A stretch of DNA of 35,100 nt, from assembly GCA_013153605.1 (NCBI GenBank), contig JAADED010000070.1, positions 1 to 35,100 of the forward strand, written 5' to 3'. Both the position numbers and the translations under genes were made by a program. This document shows, one piece after another, positions 18,451 through 26,598 of this stretch. Source of the stretch: Chlorobiota bacterium. GTDB taxonomy: Bacteria; Bacteroidota; Bacteroidia; Flavobacteriales; Flavobacteriaceae. Below the pieces are notes generated by a model. That model searched no databases, was not told where the DNA came from, and was given only the letters and a program-made list of their open reading frames with translations. The number at the start of each line of letters is the position of its first letter. The first letter of the stretch is position 1.

Positions 18451-19509
18451 ATGGGCAATACTTGGGGACGCATATTACGGCTGACCACTTTCGGCGAATC
18501 CCACGGTCCGGCCACGGGAGGCGTCCTCGAGGGCATGCCCGGCGGCATTCGCATCGACACGGACTTGATCCGTCGGCAAATGGAACGGCGGCGACCCGGC
18601 CAATCGGGGCTTACCACCGCACGGCGAGAAGCCGACGAAGTGGAATTCCTCTCGGGCATATTCGAAGGGCGTACCTTGGGCACTCCCATCGCCTTTTTGA
18701 TCCGCAATCGTGACACACGCTCCCGGGATTACGAAGAGTTGAAAAATACCTACCGCCCCTCCCATGCCGATTGGACTTACGAAAAAAAATTCGGCCACCG
18801 CGATTGGCGGGGCGGCGGAAGAGCCTCGGCCCGCGAAACGGCGGCCCGCGTGGTGGGAGGAGCCCTGGCCATGCATTTGCTGGAAGGCGTTCGCATCCGA
18901 GCGGGCGTATGGGCCGTGGAAACCATACGGAGCGACAAACCGTGGGACCGCTTGGATTGGGACCGCATCGACGAAACACCCGTCCGCAGTGCCGACGCTT
19001 CGCTGACTTCCGCCTTCGAAGAAGCGGTGCGCCGCGCCCGAGCGGAAGGCGACACCGTGGGCGGCATTATCATCGGACTGATCGAAGGATTGCCTCCCGG
19101 ATTGGGAGAACCAGTATTCGACAAATTCGAAGCCCGCTTGGGCGCGGCCATGTTGAGCATCCCGGCCGCCAAAGGGTTTGAAATCGGAAGCGGATTCGAA
19201 GGAACCCGCATGCGGGGATCGGCCCACAACGACCTCTTCAACCCCGACGGTACCACCCGCACCAACCGCTCGGGAGGCGTTCAAGGGGGCATTACCAACG
19301 GCATGCCCGTTTGGTTCAAAGTAGCCTTCAAGCCGGTGGCCACCATCATGCGCCCCCAACCGACCGTGGACCGCGAGGGACGCCCCGTCGTTCTCGAACC
19401 CAAAGGCCGCCACGATCCCTGGGTACTTCCGCGCGCGGTGCCGGTGGTGGAAGCCATGGCCGCCCTCACGGTGGCGGACTTTATTCTCCTTCAAAAAACA
19501 AGACAATGA
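18451..19509 (+). CDS. aroC: Chorismate synthase
   Basis: AroC makes chorismate from EPSP with reduced FMN, the last step of the shikimate pathway. The 352 residues carry the family signatures: 'TTFGESHGPATGGVLEGMPGG' region at about 12-32, 'RPSHADWTYEKKFG' with the adjacent 'DWRGGGRASARETAARV' FMN/substrate block, and 'NRSGGVQGGITNGMP' near 272-286. It starts 6 nt after the kinase gene and its stop overlaps the transporter ATG (ATGA). It appears to be an operon passenger with no direct link to mevalonate metabolism. Confidence 0.97.
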   Translation: MGNTWGRILRLTTFGESHGPATGGVLEGMPGGIRIDTDLIRRQMERRRPGQSGLTTARREADEVEFLSGIFEGRTLGTPIAFLIRNRDTRSRDYEELKNTYRPSHADWTYEKKFGHRDWRGGGRASARETAARVVGGALAMHLLEGVRIRAGVWAVETIRSDKPWDRLDWDRIDETPVRSADASLTSAFEEAVRRARAEGDTVGGIIIGLIEGLPPGLGEPVFDKFEARLGAAMLSIPAAKGFEIGSGFEGTRMRGSAHNDLFNPDGTTRTNRSGGVQGGITNGMPVWFKVAFKPVATIMRPQPTVDREGRPVVLEPKGRHDPWVLPRAVPVVEAMAALTVADFILLQKTRQ

Positions 19510-20840
19510 GCATCAAAAAACTACCTCTCCACTGGCGCATCATGGCCGGTATGGCGGCGGGCATCGCGGCGGGCATCGCCTTAACCTACGTGCCGTGGGG
19601 CAACGACTTTACCTATAATTGGATTAAGCCGTGGGGCGACATTTTTATCCGCATGCTGAAAATGATCGCCATCCCCCTGATCCTGGCCTCCCTGGTCAAG
19701 GGGATTTCGGACATGAAAGACATCGTCAAATTTAAAACCATCGGCTTGCGCACTCTCGGATGGTACATGCTCACCACCCTCACCGCCATCATCATCGGGC
19801 TGACGCTGGCCAACCTCATTCGGCCGGGAAGCAAAATCTCGCCCGAGACGGTGCGCAAATTGGAGCAAAACCTGGGAAGCAGCCAAGCCGTAAGCCGAAA
19901 AATCGAAACCGCCCTCACTCAAAAAGAGCAACCGGCCCTCCAATTTTTGGTGGACATGGTGCCCGATAACGTGTTTAAAGCCATGAGCGACAACCGCTTG
20001 ATGTTGCAAGTGATTTTCTTTGCCGTTTTTTTGGGCATCACCATGATTTTGATCCCTCCCCACAAGGTGCGCACGGTCAAATCTTTTTTTGACGGATTCA
20101 ACGAAATCATTCTCAAAATGGTGGACCTGATCATGCTGTTCGCCCCCTGGGCGGTGTTCGCCCTCATGACGGCCTTGATCGTAAGTACCGGCGCCGACTG
20201 GGGATTGATGAAAGGGTTGCTGTGGTATGCGCTCACCGTGGTGGCGGGCCTGTTGTTGATGATCGGGTTTTACATGTTGCTCATCAAGTTTGTGGCCAAA
20301 AAAGATCCGTGGTGGTTTCTCAAACAAATCAGTCCGGCCCAGCTTTTGGCCTTTTCGACCAGCTCCAGCGCGGCCACCTTGCCCGTAACCATGGAGCGGG
20401 TGGAAGAACATGTGGGCGTGGATAAGGAAGTGGCCGGATTCGTTCTTCCGGTAGGTGCCACGGTGAATATGGACGGCACCAGTTTGTATCAGGCGGTGGC
20501 GGCGGTGTTTATTTTGGAAATCCTCTGGCCGGAAGGGCTCACCCTGACCAACCAACTCAAAATCGTGCTTACCGCCCTTTTTGCTTCGATAGGAGCGGCC
20601 GCCGTTCCGGGAGCGGGTATGGTGATGCTGGTGATCGTCCTGGATGCGGTTGGCTTTCCGCCCGATAAGCTGGCCGCCGGCTTGGCCCTCATATTTGCCA
20701 TCGACCGGCCGCTGGATATGTTGCGCACCGTGGTAAACGTGACGGGCGATGCCACGGTGTCCACCCTGGTGGCCAAAACCACGGGCAAACTTCATCGACC
20801 CAAGCCCAAAGAGTGGGACGATTATTTGGACCGTAAATGA
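19506..20840 (+). CDS. Dicarboxylate/amino acid:cation symporter (DAACS family)
   Basis: This inner-membrane carrier takes up dicarboxylates or acidic amino acids with Na+ or H+. The 444 residues start at the ATG that overlaps the aroC stop; the longer in-frame extension is a shadow of aroC. About eight hydrophobic segments and two re-entrant loops are expected. The diagnostic serine-rich loop AFSTSSSAATLPVT, the NMDGT motif (VGATVNMDGTSLYQA), the 'GAAAVPGAGMVML' hairpin and the final 'NVTGDATVS' cation/substrate site are all intact. Whether glutamate, aspartate or C4-dicarboxylates are carried cannot be told by eye. Confidence 0.93.
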   Translation: MSIKKLPLHWRIMAGMAAGIAAGIALTYVPWGNDFTYNWIKPWGDIFIRMLKMIAIPLILASLVKGISDMKDIVKFKTIGLRTLGWYMLTTLTAIIIGLTLANLIRPGSKISPETVRKLEQNLGSSQAVSRKIETALTQKEQPALQFLVDMVPDNVFKAMSDNRLMLQVIFFAVFLGITMILIPPHKVRTVKSFFDGFNEIILKMVDLIMLFAPWAVFALMTALIVSTGADWGLMKGLLWYALTVVAGLLLMIGFYMLLIKFVAKKDPWWFLKQISPAQLLAFSTSSSAATLPVTMERVEEHVGVDKEVAGFVLPVGATVNMDGTSLYQAVAAVFILEILWPEGLTLTNQLKIVLTALFASIGAAAVPGAGMVMLVIVLDAVGFPPDKLAAGLALIFAIDRPLDMLRTVVNVTGDATVSTLVAKTTGKLHRPKPKEWDDYLDRK

Positions 20841-21160
20841 CCCCTTTCGAAAAACGGGTGGTGGAACTCGTGCGCCGCATTCCGCCGGGCAAGGTGACCA
20901 CTTACGGCCTCATTGCACGGGCCGCCGGCCTGCCGCGGGGCGCCCGCATGGTGGGGTGGATTCTCAACCGCCGAAAATTCAGCCCCGACCTGCCGGCCCA
21001 CCGAGTGGTCAATCGCCATGGATTGCTGACGGGCAAAATGCATTTCGAAACGCCCACCCTCATGGCCCAACTCCTCCGCAATGAAGGAGTGCCCGTCCGC
21101 GACGATCGGATCCCCGATTTGGACAGATACTTGTGGATTCCGCCCCAAACGGACGAATAA
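20837..21160 (+). CDS. Alkyltransferase-like protein (MGMT family, active Cys replaced by Ala)
   Basis: The 107 residues match the DNA-binding C-terminal domain of O6-alkylguanine-DNA alkyltransferase: 'RIPPGKVTTYGLIARAAG' (winged-helix turn), the Arg finger region 'RGARMVGWILNR', and the active-site strand. The acceptor Cys of PCHRV is Ala (LPAHRVV, A54). It therefore cannot accept an alkyl group and is an alkyltransferase-like (ATL) protein. ATLs bind O6-alkylguanine and hand it to nucleotide excision repair. uvrA is present in this window but far away. Its ATG overlaps the transporter stop (ATGA), and a bidirectional terminator follows. Confidence 0.9.
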   Translation: MTPFEKRVVELVRRIPPGKVTTYGLIARAAGLPRGARMVGWILNRRKFSPDLPAHRVVNRHGLLTGKMHFETPTLMAQLLRNEGVPVRDDRIPDLDRYLWIPPQTDE

Positions 21161-21198
21161 AAAAACCCCGCCGAACGAACCGGCGGGGAAAGTTTTTT
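21159..21198. terminator. Bidirectional terminator between the ATL gene and ompH
   Basis: CCCCGCCG (21166-21173) pairs perfectly with CGGCGGGG (21181-21188) around AACGAAC. On the minus strand a T tract follows directly; on the plus strand TTTTTT follows after AAAG. It separates two convergent operons. Confidence 0.88.
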
Positions 21199-21212
21199 AA
21201 AGGCCGTACGGC

Positions 21213-21716
21213 TCAGAGGCCCAGCTTGCGCTTGACGTCGTTGTAGATATCCGGGCCGCGGGCCACCAACACAGCCGAAGGCGCCGAGCTGTCCAGCACA
21301 TAGTCGTAGCCCTTTTCCGCCGCCACACTTTCGATGGCGTTCATGAGCTTGTCCTGAATGGCTTTCATCTTTTCGGCCTCCTTCTTGGCCAGGTCTTCCT
21401 GGATGCGTTGTTGGGCTTGCATGATGCTTTGCTCCATCTGTTGGAGCTCCTGAGCCCGTCGCTGATTTTCTTCCTGGGTCACTTGGGAGGCTTCCTGCTG
21501 ATACTTTTGCAATTTTTCAAAATACTCCTTCTGCATTTGCTCGAACTCCTTTTGATAGGTTTGATACAATTGCTTCAGCTCGGCCTGCGCCTTCTTGTAT
21601 TCGGGCATTTCGGCCAAAATCTTTTGTACGTCGATGTGAGCGATTTTTTGTTGGGCCTGCGCCCCGATGCTCCATGCTGCCAACAGAGTCAGCAATAAGA
21701 ATTTCATGTGTTTCAT
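21213..21716 (-). CDS. OmpH/Skp-family periplasmic chaperone
   Basis: Skp-like proteins form trimeric 'jellyfish' that hold unfolded outer-membrane proteins for delivery to BamA. The 167 residues begin with a signal peptide (to about AQAQ), then 'KIAHIDVQKILAEMPEYKKA', a long Gln/Lys/Glu-rich coiled coil (about 45-120), and the closing 'AAEKGYDYVLDSS' strand typical of the family. The longest frame opens with TTG at 21722; I chose ATG 21716 (MKHMKF), though ATG 21707 is also possible. It is the last gene of the coaD...bamA block, 19 nt downstream of the second ompH. Confidence 0.9.
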   Translation of the reverse strand: MKHMKFLLLTLLAAWSIGAQAQQKIAHIDVQKILAEMPEYKKAQAELKQLYQTYQKEFEQMQKEYFEKLQKYQQEASQVTQEENQRRAQELQQMEQSIMQAQQRIQEDLAKKEAEKMKAIQDKLMNAIESVAAEKGYDYVLDSSAPSAVLVARGPDIYNDVKRKLGL

Positions 21717-21735
21717 AGTCAACTTATTTTACGTT

Positions 21736-22545
21736 TTAATCGGTTTCCTTTCCGTTTTCGTTCCGGCTTTCGCCTCGGTTTTGTTCTTTTTGACGCGCTT
21801 CGCGCTGTTTTTGCCATTGGCGCTTGCGCTCCTCGTATATTTCGCGCGCGGTTTTTTTGCGTTTGGTTTCGCCGCGTGCTTTTTCGTCGGATTTATCGCT
21901 TTCGGATTTTTTCTCCGCCTCCCGGTCCCTTTGCTTTTTCCATTCCTCTTTGCGTTGGCGGTATTTTTCTTCCAGCTCCTTGCGGCTGTTTTTCTTTTTC
22001 TTTTCGCGCAATTCTTTGGCCCGCTCCCGCTTGAGGATGCGCAATACCTGAGGAGTGATGTCCAATTTGGATGAAGCATGAATGATGCCCGCTCCCGGAT
22101 TGGATTTGTCGATTACCAAATCATAGTGGCGGAGTTCCACCAATTTGGCCACGGCATTAAACACACGGTCTTGCACGGGTTTGAGAATCAATTGTTTTTG
22201 GATCACGTAATCCCCGTTGGGACCGAATTTTTCCATTTGGAATTTCAATCGTTGCTCTTCTTTGAAGCGTATAATTTCTTCCTTTTCCTTGAGCAATTCC
22301 GCCGGGAGCATGAGCTTCTCGGCTTCGTATTCACGTTTGAGCTCTTCGATTTCAGACGTCATTTGATCCAACCGGCGCTTCCAATTTTGGACCCGTGCAT
22401 CCAGCTCTTGCATGGCCTGGGTGTATTCGGGCATGCTGTCGAGGATCATCTCCATATCCACAAAAGCGATACGGAGCTTTCCCCGCTGGGCATATCCCGC
22501 GGCCAGGGTTAAGAGAAGCGGAAGGAGCCAGATATATCGTTTCAT
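21736..22545 (-). CDS. OmpH/Skp-family chaperone with long charged C-terminal tail
   Basis: The 269 residues start at ATG 22545 (a GTG lies one codon upstream). A signal peptide precedes 'RIAFVDMEMILDSMPEYTQA', the same opening as its neighbour, then a coiled coil to about 100 and 'ELRHYDLVIDKSNPGAGIIHAS'. The ~95 residues after that are unusual: almost entirely Lys, Arg, Glu and Gln, with repeated patterns such as KEEWKKQRDRE and KRQWQKQREARQ, predicted as an extended single helix or disordered tail. Tandem ompH genes after bamA are normal in Bacteroidota, and the first copy often has an extra tail. It lies 37 nt after bamA. Confidence 0.9.
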   Translation of the reverse strand: MKRYIWLLPLLLTLAAGYAQRGKLRIAFVDMEMILDSMPEYTQAMQELDARVQNWKRRLDQMTSEIEELKREYEAEKLMLPAELLKEKEEIIRFKEEQRLKFQMEKFGPNGDYVIQKQLILKPVQDRVFNAVAKLVELRHYDLVIDKSNPGAGIIHASSKLDITPQVLRILKRERAKELREKKKKNSRKELEEKYRQRKEEWKKQRDREAEKKSESDKSDEKARGETKRKKTAREIYEERKRQWQKQREARQKEQNRGESRNENGKETD

Positions 22546-22582
22546 CACACGGTGACTTATGAAATAATTATGCCAAAGTTAA

Positions 22583-25159
22583 TTATAATTGTTGGTTCAG
22601 GATAAAGCTGGTACGCCAGCGGGGAATGTAAGGCCGCCCGAATTCGTCATACACGGGGTCGAACCCGTACCCGAAGTCGATCCCCAGCAATCCGAACATT
22701 TGCATGAAAATACGGATACCCACTCCCGCCGACCGCTTCAAGGCAAAAGGATTGTATTGGCGGGCATCCGAATAGGTATTGGCCCCTTCGGCAAAGGCCA
22801 ACACGTAGATGGAAGCCTGGGGTTTGAGGGTAAGGGGATAACGCAATTCGAGCGAAAATTTGTTATACAAAATGCCGCCTTTCACCTGGCCGGAGAGAGC
22901 TTCACGGTTGAGGGCCTCATAGCTGTACCCCCGCAAGGGAATCATGTCGCGCGAGTCCATCATAAAGCCCATGGGCATGTCGCCGCCCACGTAAAAGCGT
23001 TCGAACGGCGGGATTTCGCGCTTCTTGCTGTAGCGCCCCATCATGCCGAATTCGGTCTTGGTGCGCAATACCAATTTATCGTAAATGCGATTGTACCACG
23101 TGCCGCTGAATTTGATTTTGTAATATTCGAGCCAGCGGAATTTTTCCTGGTTGATTTTAGCATAATCGGGATTGCCGTCCTCATCCTGGTATTCGGGATA
23201 GTATTTCAATTGATCGAAATCCCGCTTATCGAACAGCGAATAGGGAGGCGTAAATTTCATCGACAGGGTGAAATCGCTTTTTTCGGTGGGAAAGATGGGA
23301 TTGGGACCGCTGGAAGGGCGCGAAATAATCAAATTATAGGTGAGGTTGTTGGTTACGCCCGTATCGAATCCGAAGATGGAGCCCACGCTGTACACCGCAT
23401 AATTTTGGAGGCGGTAGCGTTGGTACGAGAGCGATTGATAAAGTTGGAAATAATCGTCGGGCCATTTGAGGCGCTTGCCCAAACCGGTGCTTACCCCGGT
23501 GATCATAAAATATTTGTCGGGATCACGCTCGTAGTAGGAATCGGCTTTGGGCAAATAGTTTTTGGATTGATAGAAATCCACCGACAAGGCCTGGGGTTTC
23601 TTGCCGCCCAACCAGGGTTCGGTAAATCCGAAGCGATAAGAGCGGTAGAGGAACGAAAAGTTGGCGCTGATGGTCAGGCGTTGCCCCTCGCCCATGGGAA
23701 TGGGGTTCCAGGCTTTCTTTTTGAGGATATCGCTGAGGGCGAAGTTGTTGAGCGATAGGGCCAGGGTTCCCAAAAACCGGCCCGGCCCGCCGTATCCGGC
23801 CTGAAGCTGAATCTGGCTGGCGCCCCCTTCTTCCACCTTCCAATTGATGTCCACCAGCCCGTTGACGGGATCCACGTTTCGAAATTCGGGCAAGATATTT
23901 TCGGGATTGAAGTACCCCAGCTGGGCCAGTTCGCGCACCGTACGCACCACCAGGTCGCGGCTGTATTTGGCGCCGGGCAAGGTGCGCACTTCGCGCAAAA
24001 TCACGTAATCTTTGGTGCGGTCGTTGCCGCTGACGGTGATATTGTTGAAGTAAGCCACTTTACCTTCGTAAATGCGGATTTCGAAGTCGATGCTGTCGCC
24101 CTCCACCGCCACTTCCACCGGCGTGATGCGCGAAAAGAGGTATCCGTTGTTCTGGTAGAGATTGGTCAGGTTGACCGCATCGGGCTTTTGAGGGTTGGCA
24201 ATGCGTTCGTTGAGCAATTTGCCGTTATATACGTCGCCTTTTTTTATGCCCAAAATTTTGGCCAACATTTCGTCCGAATACACCGTGTTCCCCACGAAGT
24301 CGATGTTACGAAAGTAATATTTGCGGCCTTCCTGCAGCTTGATGTCGATGGCAAGCCGGTCGGGCGACACCCAATATACGCTGTCGCTGATGATGTAGGC
24401 GTTGCGAAAACCCTTGGAGCGGTAGAATTCTTCCACCAGTTTTTTGTCCTCTTCGTAATTATCGCGAATAAATTTGGAGTTTTTCCAAAAACGGAGAGGA
24501 TTCACCCGCTTGGTTTTTTTCATCTTGCGCCGCAATTTGCCCGCCTTCACCGATTCGTTGCCTTCAAACGTGATGCGGTCGATGCGTACGCGGGGCCCTT
24601 TGTCCACATATACGGTCACTTCGGCTTTGCCGGCGGAATCCTTTTTAATTTCGGGGCGGACTTTTACTTTGAGATATCCTTTGTTCACGTAATAATCCTT
24701 GATGGTACGCTCCACGCGGTTGAGGAATACGGAATTAACGTGAAAGCGCCCTTTATCGGCCTTGAGCTCTTTGATAAAAGTTTTGGCCCGCCCGCGGGGT
24801 ATCCCTTTGATTTCGAGCTTGGACAAGCGGGGCACTTCGCGCACCACGATGATGAGGTTGACTTTATCGTCGTCCAAAATTTGATAATATAATTGGACGT
24901 CTTCGAACTCGCGCGTGTTCCACAATTTTTTAACGATTTCGGCGGTTTTGTTGCCGGGTATGCGGATGATGTCCCCTTTTTTGATGCCCAATCCCGCGCG
25001 CACGGTTTGGGGATTGTAATAGGAAAGCCCTTCGAAAATGATGTCGTTGACCACGTAAATGCGGCTTTCCTGGGCCTGAATCCATCCCGTCCAGAGGAGG
25101 GCGATCCAAATCAAAAAATTACGAAATATGCTTACCGATTTGTTCACTGGTTTTACCAT
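22583..25159 (-). CDS. bamA: Outer-membrane protein assembly factor BamA
   Basis: BamA inserts barrel proteins into the outer membrane. The 858 residues contain a signal peptide (to about AQAQ at 30), five POTRA repeats (about 33-450, each opening with a pattern such as 'RIDRITFEGNESVKAGKLRR' or 'FRNIDFVGNTVYSDEMLAKI') and a 16-strand barrel. The conserved L6 loop motif VRGF is IPLRGYSYEAL here. The protein ends with Leu rather than Phe. The ATG at 25159 lies inside the uppS 3' end (41 nt overlap), giving likely translational coupling. Flanking uppS and two ompH chaperones make this the core envelope-assembly locus of the phylum. Confidence 0.97.
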   Translation of the reverse strand: MVKPVNKSVSIFRNFLIWIALLWTGWIQAQESRIYVVNDIIFEGLSYYNPQTVRAGLGIKKGDIIRIPGNKTAEIVKKLWNTREFEDVQLYYQILDDDKVNLIIVVREVPRLSKLEIKGIPRGRAKTFIKELKADKGRFHVNSVFLNRVERTIKDYYVNKGYLKVKVRPEIKKDSAGKAEVTVYVDKGPRVRIDRITFEGNESVKAGKLRRKMKKTKRVNPLRFWKNSKFIRDNYEEDKKLVEEFYRSKGFRNAYIISDSVYWVSPDRLAIDIKLQEGRKYYFRNIDFVGNTVYSDEMLAKILGIKKGDVYNGKLLNERIANPQKPDAVNLTNLYQNNGYLFSRITPVEVAVEGDSIDFEIRIYEGKVAYFNNITVSGNDRTKDYVILREVRTLPGAKYSRDLVVRTVRELAQLGYFNPENILPEFRNVDPVNGLVDINWKVEEGGASQIQLQAGYGGPGRFLGTLALSLNNFALSDILKKKAWNPIPMGEGQRLTISANFSFLYRSYRFGFTEPWLGGKKPQALSVDFYQSKNYLPKADSYYERDPDKYFMITGVSTGLGKRLKWPDDYFQLYQSLSYQRYRLQNYAVYSVGSIFGFDTGVTNNLTYNLIISRPSSGPNPIFPTEKSDFTLSMKFTPPYSLFDKRDFDQLKYYPEYQDEDGNPDYAKINQEKFRWLEYYKIKFSGTWYNRIYDKLVLRTKTEFGMMGRYSKKREIPPFERFYVGGDMPMGFMMDSRDMIPLRGYSYEALNREALSGQVKGGILYNKFSLELRYPLTLKPQASIYVLAFAEGANTYSDARQYNPFALKRSAGVGIRIFMQMFGLLGIDFGYGFDPVYDEFGRPYIPRWRTSFILNQQL

Positions 25160-25865
25160 ATCGACGTTCTCTTTTTAAATAATCGCGGACGGCCGCTTCG
25201 AAATCCGCTTTGGTGAAATCCGGCCACAACACGGGGGTGAAATACAATTCGGCATAAGCGATTTTCCACAACAAAAAATTGCTGATCCGCTGTTCGCCCC
25301 CCGTCCGAATCAATAAATCCACGTCGGGCAAATCGCCCGATTGCAAATATCGCGTAAAAATTTGTTCCGTCACCGGCGGAAGGTCCGGGTTTCGGCGGTA
25401 ATCTTCAATCAAATTCCGTACCGCTTGAAGGATTTCGGCTTTTCCGCCGTAGTTGAGCGCCAGGCTGAGGGTCATGGCGTGGTTTTGTCCCGTGCGGCGG
25501 GCTACCCGGTCGAAAATCTCCGTGACCCGGGGCGGAAGCCCTTCCTTGTCGCCGATGATCTGCACTTTGATGCCGTTTTCGATCAGGTTGGCCTCCTCTT
25601 TTTGGATGGTATCGGCCAACAGGTTCATCAGGGCGTCCACTTCCTCTTTGGGCCGTTGCCAATTTTCGGTGGAGAAAGTATAAAGAGTCAAATAGGGAAT
25701 CTCCATTTCGCGCGCCGCTTCCACGATGCGGCGCACCGTTTCCACTCCGTGCACATGGCCGTACACGCGCTCTTTACCCCGCTGTTTGGCCCAGCGGCCG
25801 TTGCCGTCCATGATCACGGCCACATGGCGCGGGTTGGCGGTCGAGCGGGCGGAATCGGATTGCAT
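25119..25865 (-). CDS. uppS: Isoprenyl transferase (undecaprenyl diphosphate synthase)
   Basis: UppS condenses isopentenyl diphosphate onto farnesyl diphosphate to make the C55 lipid carrier for peptidoglycan and glycan export. The 248 residues include the pyrophosphate-binding 'HVAVIMDGNGRWAKQRG', 'TLYTFSTENWQRP', and the C-terminal 'DLLIRTGGEQRISNFLLWKI' plus 'AYAELYF'. I start at ATG 25865, 2 nt after the stop of the preceding gene, instead of the TTG at 25889. Its isopentenyl precursor would come from the mevalonate route encoded at 16218-18444 in this window. Confidence 0.96.
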   Translation of the reverse strand: MQSDSARSTANPRHVAVIMDGNGRWAKQRGKERVYGHVHGVETVRRIVEAAREMEIPYLTLYTFSTENWQRPKEEVDALMNLLADTIQKEEANLIENGIKVQIIGDKEGLPPRVTEIFDRVARRTGQNHAMTLSLALNYGGKAEILQAVRNLIEDYRRNPDLPPVTEQIFTRYLQSGDLPDVDLLIRTGGEQRISNFLLWKIAYAELYFTPVLWPDFTKADFEAAVRDYLKRERRYGKTSEQIGKHIS

Positions 25866-25867
25866 GG

Positions 25868-26548
25868 TCAGAAAAGATTTAGATAACAAGGGAGTTTACC
25901 CCACCCGAAAGTGATCGTAAAGCCGTTGTAGATAAACCAATCGTTGGAGAGGCGGTTGGTTTTGGGAGCTTCGAGAGGATCCACCAACAGGGACCCTTCG
26001 ATGTTGTCTTTAAAACTGAATTGGGGTCGTATTTCCCACACCAGCTTCATGCGGTTGCGAAACGAAAATTTGAGACCGAATGCCAAGGGGAGATAGGCCG
26101 AATTTTCGGCATATTCTCGCCGCGCCGTGCCCGCCGTCACGGTGAGGAACGACACGTATGCGCCCAAGCCGCCGGCAATGTAGGGCGTTACCCACACCCG
26201 GTCGGGAATCCGGTAGGGATTGAGGGGCAAAAAATTGTACTCGATCATCAGGTGGAGGTCCATCACGTCGGCGGAATAGGCCCATCCCCGCTTTCGCCGG
26301 CCCAAACTTTCGGATTCCGCATCGGATTCGGATACGCGCCCCCACGTGAGCGACGTGCGCAAGCTGATCCATTCGTTGGTATTGGTGCGGTACAAACCCG
26401 TCAGAAAAAATCCTTCGGCCGGCAACAGGTAATCGCTTCCGATATCGGTGGCGAAATTGGCTATCCCTCCTCCGAATCCCAGTTCATGCAATTGGGCGTA
26501 CACGGGTGCGACGAAAAGAACGAACAATAATACCGAGCTCCCCTTCAT
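25868..26548 (-). CDS. DUF6089-type porin-like outer-membrane protein
   Basis: The 226 residues have a signal peptide (MKGSSVLLFVLFVAPVYAQ), then an opening 'LHELGFGGGIANFATDIGSD' and alternating beta strands with aromatic girdles: an eight-stranded barrel pattern. 'YSADVMDLHLMIEYNFLPLNPY' is a stretch shared by this family. Members sit between nadK and uppS across Flavobacteriia and their function is unknown. An exact -7 box lies 15 nt before the ATG, so this gene heads the uppS-bamA-ompH transcript. Confidence 0.85.
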   Translation of the reverse strand: MKGSSVLLFVLFVAPVYAQLHELGFGGGIANFATDIGSDYLLPAEGFFLTGLYRTNTNEWISLRTSLTWGRVSESDAESESLGRRKRGWAYSADVMDLHLMIEYNFLPLNPYRIPDRVWVTPYIAGGLGAYVSFLTVTAGTARREYAENSAYLPLAFGLKFSFRNRMKLVWEIRPQFSFKDNIEGSLLVDPLEAPKTNRLSNDWFIYNGFTITFGWGKLPCYLNLF

Positions 26549-26563
26549 GCTTCAATTTGTTGG

Positions 26564-26571
26564 CAAATATA
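26564..26571 (-). promoter_or_regulatory. -7 promoter box for the DUF6089-uppS-bamA-ompH unit
   Basis: On the minus strand this reads TATATTTG, an exact match, 15 nt before the ATG at 26548. It is set in an alternating AT tract, in the 50-nt gap after nadK. Confidence 0.55.
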
Positions 26572-26598
26572 CATATATATACGCTATGATAACGCCGC

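Noticed and set aside
19311-19505. N-terminal extension of the symporter inside aroC
   Set aside because: It overlaps 195 nt of a well-conserved aroC in another frame; the ATGA junction at 19506 is the natural start.
22589-23758. 389-residue plus-strand frame opposite bamA
   Set aside because: It is a shadow of the barrel-coding part of bamA with no start context or domain.
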